The notes beneath the pieces are model-generated. The model was not told the origin of the DNA. It saw only the letters and a program-made list of their open reading frames with translations, and searched no databases. Position numbers and translations under genes: made by a program. Shown here one piece after another: positions 1-7,805 of a stretch of DNA of 64,000 nucleotides; position 1 is the stretch's first letter; the number at the start of each line of letters is the position of its first letter. Source of the DNA: Bifidobacterium pullorum subsp. gallinarum (GTDB taxonomy: Bacteria > Actinomycetota > Actinomycetes > Actinomycetales > Bifidobacteriaceae); assembly GCF_000741215.1 (NCBI RefSeq), contig NZ_JGYX01000005.1, positions 124,001 to 188,000 on the forward strand, given 5' to 3'.

Positions 1-423
1 GCGGCCGTCGGCACTGACCTGGCCTTCGCCCATGGCCTCCAGCATGGCCGATTGGGCCTTGGGGTTCGCACGGTTGACCTCGTCGGCGATGACGATGTTG
101 GCGAACAGCGGCCCCGGATGGAAGTCGAAGCTGCCGGTGCGTTGGTTGTAGACGCTGACGCCGGTCAGATCGCCGGGCAGCATGTCCGGCGTGAATTGGA
201 TGCGACGGGTGTCGCCGCCGATGGCGGTGCCGAGCGCACGGGCCAGCGTGGTCTTGCCGACGCCGGGCACGTCCTCCAGCAGCAGGTGCCCTCCGGCGAT
301 GAAGGTGGCGACGGCCAGCTCCACCACACTGCGCGAGCAGGACAGCACCGCGTCCAGCGCATCGACGAGCGCGTTCGCCAGAGTCGTGGATTCCTCCGTC
401 GGCACGGGTTCGGAATGTTCCAT
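1..423 (-). CDS. MoxR-family AAA+ ATPase (C-terminal part outside window)
   Basis: The N-terminal 141 residues of a MoxR-type AAA+ ATPase, a chaperone-like family often paired with von Willebrand factor A proteins. The frame opens at an ATG (421-423 on the complement) preceded by GAGGGGG and runs off the left edge. A Walker A motif ([11 protein letters not shown]) sits near residue 50 and a Walker B segment (IADEVNRA) near residue 112. Family membership follows from these motifs; the substrate or partner is unknown because the downstream genes lie outside the window. Confidence 0.85.
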   Translation of the reverse strand, partial: MEHSEPVPTEESTTLANALVDALDAVLSCSRSVVELAVATFIAGGHLLLEDVPGVGKTTLARALGTAIGGDTRRIQFTPDMLPGDLTGVSVYNQRTGSFDFHPGPLFANIVIADEVNRANPKAQSAMLEAMGEGQVSADGR

Positions 424-523
424 GGCCACCCCCTCAACAGTCCCGTTGCCATCCACTGTACCGCATGACGCTTGATTCAGGGCAATGCCGAACGAGCATG
501 GACGGATGCACGCCGCGCATATG

Positions 524-561
524 GCAGTGGGCGCCCCGGATTCCTCCGGAGCGCCCACTGC
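524..561 (-). terminator. Stem-loop after groES
   Basis: An 11-bp perfect inverted repeat (GCAGTGGGCGC / GCGCCCACTGC) with an inner CCGGA/TCCGG pairing lies 20 bp past the groES stop. There is no T-tract, so it may act as a factor-assisted terminator or an mRNA 3' stabiliser. Confidence 0.55.
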
Positions 562-580
562 AACGGTTGTTCGGATCGAC

Positions 581-874
581 TCAGCCGATGATGGCGAGCA
601 GGTCACGCGAGGAGACGATCAGGTAGTCCTCGCCCTCATAGTGCACCTCGGTGCCGCCGTACTTGGAGTACAGCACCTTGTCGCCGACCTTGACGTCCAT
701 CGGGATGCGCTCGCCCTTGTCGTCGCGGCGGCCCGGACCGACGGCCAGGACTTCACCCTGCTGCGGCTTCTCCTTGGCGTTGTCCGGGATGTACAGACCC
801 GACGCGGTCTGGGTCTCGGCCTCGGCCTGCTTGACGATGATCTTGTCTTCCAACGGTGTGAGTGAGATCGACAC
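581..874 (-). CDS. groES: Co-chaperonin GroES (Cpn10)
   Basis: A 97-residue Cpn10, the heptameric lid of the cytoplasmic GroEL folding chamber. The protein starts [14 protein letters not shown] and contains the family hallmarks [26 protein letters not shown] and [14 protein letters not shown]. The start is a GTG at 872-874 with an AGGAGG ribosome-binding site six bases upstream; a longer ATG-started reading was rejected because it adds residues absent from the family. groEL is not adjacent, which is common in actinobacteria. Regulation by HrcA is indicated by the perfect CIRCE upstream. Confidence 0.97.
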   Translation of the reverse strand: MSISLTPLEDKIIVKQAEAETQTASGLYIPDNAKEKPQQGEVLAVGPGRRDDKGERIPMDVKVGDKVLYSKYGGTEVHYEGEDYLIVSSRDLLAIIG

Positions 875-982
875 TGTGGACCTCCTCTTTCTAGTAAGAG
901 TAACGATATGGTCTTCCGCGACGGCCCTGCAGGACGGGAGGCTGACGAACACCCGCGCTGCCGTTCCTTCGCGCTAGGATTT

Positions 983-1024
983 ATCGTAGCGCGATTTTTA
1001 GCACTCTGCCAACTCGAGTGCTAA
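983..1024 (-). promoter_or_regulatory. groES promoter with CIRCE operator (HrcA site)
   Basis: A perfect CIRCE, TTAGCACTC-N9-GAGTGCTAA, occupies 998-1024. Reading the minus strand, a -35-like TTGGCA (1007-1012) sits inside the CIRCE spacer and a -10-like TACGAT (983-988) follows after 18 bp, so bound HrcA would block RNA polymerase directly. The CIRCE match is seen; HrcA control is established knowledge for this element. Confidence 0.93.
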
Positions 1025-1049
1025 CGCTGAGAGTGAACAGCTTGGAAAA

Positions 1050-2222
1050 TCAAGCCCCACGGCGCGCCAGGATGGTCTCCAGGCCCGTGCCGAGCGACTC
1101 GCTGGTCGCCACCGGGGCCTCGACCTGCGCCGCGACCTCGGCATCATGGAAGGACACGCCCTCGGATTCAGCCGCGTCGTCCTGCGCACCCTGCACAACC
1201 GGCTCGTCCTGCGCGGCAGGCTGAGGCTGGGCATCGGCGGGCTCCTCCTCCACCGGTACCGCCTTGGCCACCTGACGGGTCGAACGGATCTCCAGGCTTT
1301 CGGGTGCCTCGGGGCGCACATCGAACCCGTTCCTCGGCTCCCCCAGCGTGAAGGAGATCAGGTCCTGAGACGCCGCGACCTCGAACGCGTCCAACGCCCG
1401 CGCGGGGCGGACCTCATCGAGTTCGGTGGTGGCGTCGGCCGGCACCGCCTGCTCGTTCTCGGCGTGGGGCGCCTCGGCATGCGGGACGTCGTCGTTCCGG
1501 GCATCGTCACGCTGCATGACGATGCGGTCGTCATCGGTGCGCTCCTCGACCACCACCGAGTCGACATCCACGACATCGGCACGACGGGCCTCACGGCGCG
1601 CCTGGACGCGGGCCTTCTCCTCCTCCGACTCCCGCAGCGCCCTGCGGATCTCCCGCTGCTCCATCGCCTCGGTCGGAGCCGCGGACGCATCCCGCTCACG
1701 GGCCTGAACAACCGGCTGGACGGGCTTGGCCTGCGATCTCCTGGCACGGCGTTCCGCCACCTTGCGCTCCCACGCGCGCGCGTGGCGGGCGGCGTTGACA
1801 CCCAGTCCCAGCACCGCCAGCAGCAGTCCGCCGGGAATCAGCGCGAACAGCGGGCTGAAACGCAGGACAACCGCCAGGACGATGACGACGACCGTGGCCG
1901 CCGCCAGCACGCCCGCGATGACGGCGCGGCGACGCGCGGCCTCGCGGCGCATACGCCGTACCTGTGCGATATGCTCCGCCGCCGACATGGCCTTGTGCGG
2001 CTGGCTTGGCTGCATGATTGCCCCTTTCGCCTGCGGCGTGCGCACGTCCGAGAACTTGGTCCCGCTGTCTGCGTCCACCAGATGCAGCGACGAGGAATAC
2101 CGGTCCTCGCGATGCTCCATCACATGTTTCATACCGTTGACCGTCCTTCTGGGCAGCCATACGGCCAACATGAGTACGACGATCACCAGCACGATGACGG
2201 TGCTCAGCGATTCGTAACCCAT
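1050..2222 (-). CDS. Membrane protein of unknown function with charged C-terminal tail
   Basis: A 390-residue protein I do not recognise. It has an N-terminal membrane segment (about residues 6-23) and, after a basic loop with several MRREAARRR-type clusters, two close hydrophobic segments (about 100-120 and 123-145). The remaining 240 residues are hydrophilic, with an Arg-rich coiled-coil-like stretch followed by an acidic, Val/Glu/Ala-rich tail that is probably disordered. ATG at 2220-2222 was chosen because the membrane segment follows at once; an in-frame TTG nine bases upstream is possible. It lies between groES and an acetyltransferase, all on the minus strand, but the CIRCE separates it from groES transcription. 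Confidence 0.7.
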   Translation of the reverse strand: MGYESLSTVIVLVIVVLMLAVWLPRRTVNGMKHVMEHREDRYSSSLHLVDADSGTKFSDVRTPQAKGAIMQPSQPHKAMSAAEHIAQVRRMRREAARRRAVIAGVLAAATVVVIVLAVVLRFSPLFALIPGGLLLAVLGLGVNAARHARAWERKVAERRARRSQAKPVQPVVQARERDASAAPTEAMEQREIRRALRESEEEKARVQARREARRADVVDVDSVVVEERTDDDRIVMQRDDARNDDVPHAEAPHAENEQAVPADATTELDEVRPARALDAFEVAASQDLISFTLGEPRNGFDVRPEAPESLEIRSTRQVAKAVPVEEEPADAQPQPAAQDEPVVQGAQDDAAESEGVSFHDAEVAAQVEAPVATSESLGTGLETILARRGA

Positions 2223-2258
2223 ATCCCTCAAGAATAGGAGACTTTGGCAAATCTCGCG

Positions 2259-2924
2259 CTATTCGCTCCGGGCGTGTCGGGACGAAAGCCGCCTCGCGAA
2301 CCCCTCCCCCGCGTCCTCCGCCAGCAGCGCGAAGGTCTCATGGTCCCGCCATTGCCCCCGCACATACATATAGCGCGATCGTATACCCTCGTGCCGGGCC
2401 CCGACCTTCCGCGCCACGGCCAGCGAGCGCTCGTTCTCCGGCAGGACCGCGATCTCCAGGCGGTGCAACCGCGGGCCGGCGGCATCGGTCAGTGCCCAGT
2501 CGGCGAGCACCGCCACCGCCGTCGGGGCGAATCCCCTGCCGATATACGATTCGTCCACCCAGTAGCCGATGACACCGCTGCGCATCGCCCCGTAGCAGAT
2601 CGCCCCGATCGAGATCTGCCCGACGATCCGCCACTGGTATTCGATCGCGAAGATGGCACCGGTGCCCGCCTGCTCGCTGCGGCGCTGCCAGGCGATCCAC
2701 GCGTTGTAGCTCATGCCCGGGCCGTGCATCGGATCGCCCGATTCCCATGGGGAGAGCCAGTCGTCGTTGCGCCACCGGACCTCGTTCCACTCAGAGGAGT
2801 CCTCCACCGTCAGCGGACGCAGCCGAATGGGCGGGCAACCCTCCGGCGCGTTCAGTTCATGGGGCATACGGATGGCGTTCGAGGACGACCAGAGGCCACC
2901 ACGGAAGAGTTGGAATACGGACAC
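2259..2924 (-). CDS. GNAT N-acetyltransferase, RimJ/RimL type
   Basis: A 221-residue acetyltransferase of the RimJ/RimL subgroup, which transfers acetyl from acetyl-CoA to amino groups such as protein N-termini. The fold is visible from IRLRPLTVEDSSEW through GQISIGAI, the acetyl-CoA loop region with GYWVDESYIGRGFAPTAV (beta4/alpha3, Q/RxxGxG-like) and RLEIAVLPENERSLAVARKVG. A GTG at 2922-2924 preceded by GGAG was preferred; another GTG 24 bases upstream is possible. The substrate cannot be told from sequence. Confidence 0.85.
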   Translation of the reverse strand: MSVFQLFRGGLWSSSNAIRMPHELNAPEGCPPIRLRPLTVEDSSEWNEVRWRNDDWLSPWESGDPMHGPGMSYNAWIAWQRRSEQAGTGAIFAIEYQWRIVGQISIGAICYGAMRSGVIGYWVDESYIGRGFAPTAVAVLADWALTDAAGPRLHRLEIAVLPENERSLAVARKVGARHEGIRSRYMYVRGQWRDHETFALLAEDAGEGFARRLSSRHARSE

Positions 2925-3025
2925 GGCTCCATTCTGCCATACGCGCACCGCTGTCAGGGCGACGACTAGGATATGTACGGGTCGGCCGTATGCCGCGCCC
3001 GTGGATGACCTGTGGAGGATAAGCG

Positions 3026-3223
3026 TTGCCTACCTATCATTACCGTTGCAAGAACTGCTCGTACGATTTCACCGCGCACCAGTCGTTCGAGGACGACCCG
3101 ATCACGGTCTGCCCCGAATGCGGACAGGAGCAGGTGCGCAAGATCTATTCGGCCGTGCCCATCGAGTTCAAGGGCAGCGGCTTCTACCGCACCGACGGCG
3201 CATCCAAGTCGTCGGGCAAGTGA
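3026..3223 (+). CDS. FmdB-family zinc ribbon protein
   Basis: A 65-residue protein with the FmdB/CxxC regulatory domain: MPTYHYRCKNC followed by CPECG, giving four cysteines (C8, C11, C29, C32) that would hold a zinc ion. The start is TTG at 3026 with TGGAGGAT seven bases before it. Members of this family are common as small stand-alone proteins; their molecular role is poorly defined. A strong terminator-like hairpin follows at 3303. Confidence 0.88.
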   Translation: MPTYHYRCKNCSYDFTAHQSFEDDPITVCPECGQEQVRKIYSAVPIEFKGSGFYRTDGASKSSGK

Positions 3224-3302
3224 CCGAACGACACGGGCGGTGTGGATAACCCGGAACCGTTCGACCACATTGCCGCCGAAGGCTTGCGCCCAACCGGCCT
3301 GC

Positions 3303-3334
3303 CAGTCCATCATGCTTGCATGATGGACTGTTTT
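3303..3334 (+). terminator. Rho-independent terminator after the FmdB gene
   Basis: A perfect 13-bp inverted repeat (CAGTCCATCATGC, TT loop, GCATGATGGACTG) is followed directly by TTTT. It sits just before the next plus-strand start, so it both ends the FmdB transcript and bears on the start choice of the downstream gene. Confidence 0.75.
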
Positions 3335-3337
3335 CAT

Positions 3338-3979
3338 ATGCGCCCGCCGAGGACCGGCACCAGTCTGGAGCGGCGGCGACTCATCGACCGGGGGCGGCGG
3401 CTGTTGGCGTCCGTGCTGGCCGGGCTGGCGGTGCTGGCCATCCTGCAATGCCTTGAATCCACCGTGGCGACCCAGACCGTATTGCTGGCTGCGGCGGACA
3501 TCGACCGCGGGCAGACCATCCACGCCGGTGACGTGGAGGCGGTCAGCGTTCCCGCCTCCGATGCCTTCGCCGGCGCGCTGCGGCATGTGGCCGACGCCGA
3601 AGGACTCATCGCGCGGGTCGACATCGCCGAGGGGATGCCGATACTCGGTACGCTGGCCGGCGAACGTCCGGCGACGCCGCCGGGGCACACGGTCATCGAC
3701 GTGCGGCTGTCCGGAGGATGGGAGGGGCTGCTGCCGGGCGATGCCGTGGGGCTGACCGCCTCGGGAATCTGCTCCGCGTATCCGTCGGACGCCCCGAATA
3801 CCGGGGAGACGTGCGCCATCGCCGCCCGCGCGGTGACGATGGGGATGCCGGCCGAACCGGAGGCGGGCAGCGGCACCGCGTTGGTGCCGTTCGCGCTGCC
3901 TTCCGACGAGGCGCTGCGCATCCTGACGTTGCAGGATCAGGGGATGATCGTGGCCGTGGCCACCGAGGAGCGCTACTGA
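3338..3979 (+). CDS. SAF-domain membrane-anchored protein (CpaB-like)
   Basis: A 213-residue protein with one N-terminal membrane segment (about residues 21-38, after a basic RRRLIDRGRR stretch) and then a SAF domain: LLAAADIDRGQTIHAGDVEAV is typical of the CpaB/SAF fold found in Flp-pilus assembly proteins. The rest is extracytoplasmic, rich in small residues, with two Cys that could pair. No tad/flp pilus genes are nearby. ATG 3338 follows the terminator hairpin; an in-frame GTG at 3242 would put the hairpin inside the gene, so the start is uncertain. The 3' end overlaps the convergent 67-residue gene by 7 bp. Confidence 0.72.
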   Translation: MRPPRTGTSLERRRLIDRGRRLLASVLAGLAVLAILQCLESTVATQTVLLAAADIDRGQTIHAGDVEAVSVPASDAFAGALRHVADAEGLIARVDIAEGMPILGTLAGERPATPPGHTVIDVRLSGGWEGLLPGDAVGLTASGICSAYPSDAPNTGETCAIAARAVTMGMPAEPEAGSGTALVPFALPSDEALRILTLQDQGMIVAVATEERY

Positions 3980-4176
3980 CGAGACTCGAACACCGCCCAA
4001 TGGGGCGGCAGTTCGCCGAGGATCCGACGGTCGTCATCGGCCTGGCGCTGCTGTTCGGTGCGCATATCGCCCGGTTCCAGCTTCACGCCGTCGGCGTCGA
4101 ACAGCTCGTTGCCCTGGCGTACCACGCGCTTATGGCGCCGCGGCGTACGGCGCGTTGCCGAATACTCCCCGCTCAT
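3973..4176 (-). CDS. Small basic protein of unknown function, coupled to the helicase-like gene
   Basis: A 67-residue protein beginning MSGEYSATRRTPRRHKR, with an Arg-rich start and an acidic-polar second half (EPGDMRTEQQRQADDDRR). Its ATG overlaps the stop of the upstream helicase-like gene as ATGA (4173-4176), so it is very likely translated by coupling and belongs to the same transcript. I do not recognise the family. Confidence 0.7.
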   Translation of the reverse strand: MSGEYSATRRTPRRHKRVVRQGNELFDADGVKLEPGDMRTEQQRQADDDRRILGELPPHWAVFESRQ

Positions 4177-7100
4177 TGCACGTCCCGGTACAGCTCGCCC
4201 AGCCGGGCGATGATACGGTCGACTTCCTTCTCCGGGTTGACGAACGCGCCCACGCTCCATACCGTCATCACCGACCAGCCCAATGTCTGCATCCGCTGCA
4301 TCAGCACACGGTGACGTTCGCGCGTGGATTGGATGCCCATGAACCCGGTGTCGTCGGTCATCACCGCCAACGCGAACGGACGGTTCTTCAAACCCACCAC
4401 CATCGGGATGCGCAGACCCTTCTCGAACCCGTAGTCCACGGCCACTTCCAGCCCGCGCTTGCGGATGCGCTCGGCCAGGTCGTTGAACAGCACGTTGGAG
4501 CCGGCGTCCAGCGACTGCGGGAGCACGGGCTGATCGTCCAGCTGCTCGGCCCACTGGAGTATGGACTTGAGCAGTTTGGCGCCGGGCTGGTGCAGACGCT
4601 CATCCTCCATGTCCTCGGAACCGAAGGCGGCGACGATGTCCAGATGGCGGCTGGTCAGGGCCAGCGCATCCAGCAGCATGCCGCGTCCGCCGGCGGAACC
4701 GGCGTCGCCGAACTGCTGCAGCAGCCTGCCGTGCGCCGTCTTGGCGTAGCTCAGCGACAGGATGACATCCGTGGCGTACGCGCCGGTGACCTCGTCGATG
4801 TCGACCAGCCGCACATGGCGCAGGAACCGGTCCATGGACTTGTTCCTGGCCGCCAACGACTTGAGCTCGGCGCCCAGCCTCAACCGGAAGACGCCGGTCA
4901 GCACCACCACCGTCAGCGTATAACCGGCCGGAACGATGGTGAATTCGGCGGCGCGTTCGGTGATCAGCCTGACGACCTCGTCGATCTCCTGCTGGCTGCT
5001 CTCCACCAGTCCGCTCGTCATCACCGGCACGCCGTTGGCCTCGATGCGGTGGAACAGCACATGCCCCTGGCCACCGGCCTTGGCCACATCATAGGACAGC
5101 GCGCCGTACCCTTCGGCTTCCAGGAACGCCGTCAGCCGCGGCGACCGGCGCGAGGACGACGGCTTCATCGTGATGCGGGGCAGCATATCCGTCAACATCT
5201 TCAGCCCCTCGCAGCTCGTCGTATCGCAGTGGGCCAGCACCACGACCTGCCGGACACGGCTCGCGATCGTCAGCAGTTCCAGAGGCTGCATATGGGCCCC
5301 CGCATCGATCACCGCCACATCGGCCACCGGTTCGGGATCCGTGGTGGCGGACAACGCAGCCGGCGTGGCCACCAGCACCGGCTTGGCGGCCGCGAAGATC
5401 TCCGCATGGTCGCGGCGGATGCGACTCAACGGCACCTTGTGGCTGCCCGCCAACGTGGTGTGCAGCAGATTCGCCTCCTGGGTGCGGGCGAACAGCATAT
5501 CGCACAGCCGACGGGTCGTCTCCTGCGCCACCATGGGCCCCACGGAGCGCACATGCTCGATATCGACCTGCACGAACCGGTCCGCGGCGGCCTGCATCGC
5601 CAGACCGTCCTGATTCGAGATGATCGCCGACGAGCGGACGATGTCCTCGAACACCGTGGTCCACCAGGCCAGCTGCAGTTCGCCGTCCACGGCGTCCACA
5701 TCCACCCGGCGGGCGTTCAGATCGCCGACGAGCTCGCCGAGTCCGACCGTCTGGAAATCGCGTTCCAAGCGGCAGCGTTCCGGCAGCGTGTCCAACGCCA
5801 GACGGTCGTCATACAACGCCTTGAGACGGGTCTCGACCTGGTTGAGATCCAACGACTGCAAATCGCCGCCGGACGGCGTGGTGGCCAGGACCGTGTCCAG
5901 CGCCGTCAGATCGGCCGCCAGCTGCTCCTGGGTGTCGATGATGTCGTCCAGATGCGGTGGCAACACCGGCCAGCCGCCGTGAGGCACGAACACGCGCCAC
6001 TGCTCGGCCTGACGGGCCACCACCTGCAGGGCATCGTGCAGATTCTCCACCTGCGCGCCCACGCGCAGCAGGCTCTTGGCCTCCTTGAGCAGGCGGTGCC
6101 GCTCCCAGAAGCCCAACGTGGTGCCCTCGGCCTTACGGGCGGCCTTGGACTTGCTCGCCTCGATCATGGCGTTGATGTCGCGTTCGAAGATCTCCGGCTG
6201 GAACACATCCAGCACACGACGCAGGTTCTTGAGCACCGTCACCTGACGCGCCCAATCGTTGGCGGTGTTCGGCACGGGGAACCCGCAGGTCTGCACCACG
6301 CTCGTCACCTGCTCGCGGGTGGCGGGCAGCATCTTCAGCAGCACGTCACTGACCCGCTGGTACGCGGCGACGGCCTCCTCCTCGGTGAACAGCGAGGCCT
6401 TGTACCAGGCGGTATCGGCGGGGCCGATCACGAACTCGCCCAGTTCTCCGGCACGGCGCAACCGGTCGGACCACTCGTCCAGACGCCCCTTCAACGCACG
6501 CGCAGACTCCTTCGACAGCCGCACCCGGGTGGCCGGATGGGTCGGCAGTTCCGCGATATTCGCCAGATGCTGGATCGTCTGATACGCGGAGACGTCCCAA
6601 TCCTGGTTCACCCCATGCAGATCGCCCAGGTACCGGGTCAGGCGCGAACGCACGCCGACCAGTTCATCCGACAGCTGGTCGAAACGGGAGGTCGCCACCC
6701 CGGACTGGAAGCCGACCGCCGTGATCAGCTGCTTGTCGATGGCGCCGTTGGTATCCGGATCGGCCAAGTCCAGCACCAGGCCGCCCAGTTCGTTGGCGCG
6801 CATCGCCTGCATGAACCGGCGCTTCTGATCGGACACGCACGGCACATACAGCACCGAGCGGCCGCTCATCACACACCGCGAGGCCAACGCCACCGCCTGT
6901 TCCGCGGTGTTCACACCGGCCGCGCAATCCAGCACCACCGAATGCCCGCCCGCGGCCACCGAGGCCGCGTAGCGCGTCGCATTATCCACATCCCCGGCCT
7001 CGAATTCCGAGTGCGGGTCGCCATCGAACGGGCTGAACTCGGCGATCGCATCATTGCGTAGCGCATCCGCGGCGCTCCCGTACCCGGCCAGCGCATCCAG

Positions 7101-7805
7101 CAGTGTGTTGCCCGTCGGGCCCTGGGCCAGTGCGTCGATGATGCGCTGGCTCTCCAGCAGCATCTGCGTGGACGGGTCGAAGAAGCAGCCGATCACGATA
7201 TGCCGTTCGATCGCGAAATCACCGAACACCTGCGTCGCCAGATTCGTGATGGCGGAGAATACGGTCGACGTCTCCGGGGAACCCGTGGCGTAGTGGGAGC
7301 CGTCGAACAGGTCGCGTTCGTCCAGCTCGACGCCGCCGTTGCGCATCTCATTGACGAACGCCGAATTCAGATGCACCCTGCCGGTGAAACGGATGGTCGT
7401 CCCCGTGGTCACCGAATCGCCACGGCGTTCGACGTCCACCGGGTACAGCAGCACCGGCATCTGCCGGCCCGACCACGTGGCGATGCCCACCACCAGCGAC
7501 AGTTCCGCCATGCCGCTGACGCGGCTCTTCGCCGCACGGTCGTCCAGCACCCGTTCGATGCGGCGGCCCGCGGCACGCAACATCCCGTTATCCCGGAACA
7601 ACGAATCCAGCGAAACCTGGCCGCTGGCGAACAGTTTGGCGATGCCGGACGGATGCGCGTGGGTCAGGTCGAGACGGGCGGCAAGCTGTTCGGCATCCTC
7701 CAGCGGCGACGGCGCCAGCGTTTCGCGGAAGCGTTCGCGCCAGAGACGCAACCGCTCCACACCGGTACCGGTCTGCGGCATATTCTCACTCATCGCTTCA
7801 CTCAC
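4173..7805 (-). CDS. Large helicase-nuclease-like protein with degenerate catalytic motifs
   Basis: A 1,210-residue protein whose layout resembles actinobacterial superfamily 1 helicases ending in a Vsr/REase-like domain. Around residue 290 the usual GPPGTGKS loop reads CAAGVNTA; the motif II region reads VAVIDAGAHM instead of a DEAS box; the motif III position reads AHCDTTSC; the motif V/VI region keeps its framework (DVILSLSYAKTAHGRLLQQFG) but ends LTSRH rather than VTRAR. In the last 100 residues the REase-like core reads GLRIPMVVG and FALAVMTDD, without the expected D and E, although RERHRVLMQRMQTLGW remains. It therefore looks like a pseudoenzyme. Start GTG 7803-7805 overlaps the upstream FHA stop; ATG 7793 is an alternative. 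Confidence 0.75.
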   Translation of the reverse strand: MSEAMSENMPQTGTGVERLRLWRERFRETLAPSPLEDAEQLAARLDLTHAHPSGIAKLFASGQVSLDSLFRDNGMLRAAGRRIERVLDDRAAKSRVSGMAELSLVVGIATWSGRQMPVLLYPVDVERRGDSVTTGTTIRFTGRVHLNSAFVNEMRNGGVELDERDLFDGSHYATGSPETSTVFSAITNLATQVFGDFAIERHIVIGCFFDPSTQMLLESQRIIDALAQGPTGNTLLDALAGYGSAADALRNDAIAEFSPFDGDPHSEFEAGDVDNATRYAASVAAGGHSVVLDCAAGVNTAEQAVALASRCVMSGRSVLYVPCVSDQKRRFMQAMRANELGGLVLDLADPDTNGAIDKQLITAVGFQSGVATSRFDQLSDELVGVRSRLTRYLGDLHGVNQDWDVSAYQTIQHLANIAELPTHPATRVRLSKESARALKGRLDEWSDRLRRAGELGEFVIGPADTAWYKASLFTEEEAVAAYQRVSDVLLKMLPATREQVTSVVQTCGFPVPNTANDWARQVTVLKNLRRVLDVFQPEIFERDINAMIEASKSKAARKAEGTTLGFWERHRLLKEAKSLLRVGAQVENLHDALQVVARQAEQWRVFVPHGGWPVLPPHLDDIIDTQEQLAADLTALDTVLATTPSGGDLQSLDLNQVETRLKALYDDRLALDTLPERCRLERDFQTVGLGELVGDLNARRVDVDAVDGELQLAWWTTVFEDIVRSSAIISNQDGLAMQAAADRFVQVDIEHVRSVGPMVAQETTRRLCDMLFARTQEANLLHTTLAGSHKVPLSRIRRDHAEIFAAAKPVLVATPAALSATTDPEPVADVAVIDAGAHMQPLELLTIASRVRQVVVLAHCDTTSCEGLKMLTDMLPRITMKPSSSRRSPRLTAFLEAEGYGALSYDVAKAGGQGHVLFHRIEANGVPVMTSGLVESSQQEIDEVVRLITERAAEFTIVPAGYTLTVVVLTGVFRLRLGAELKSLAARNKSMDRFLRHVRLVDIDEVTGAYATDVILSLSYAKTAHGRLLQQFGDAGSAGGRGMLLDALALTSRHLDIVAAFGSEDMEDERLHQPGAKLLKSILQWAEQLDDQPVLPQSLDAGSNVLFNDLAERIRKRGLEVAVDYGFEKGLRIPMVVGLKNRPFALAVMTDDTGFMGIQSTRERHRVLMQRMQTLGWSVMTVWSVGAFVNPEKEVDRIIARLGELYRDVQ

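Noticed and set aside
4155..7061. 968-residue plus-strand reading frame
   Set aside because: Antisense to the helicase-like gene; no domain or start signal, and composition rich in His, Gln and Arg.
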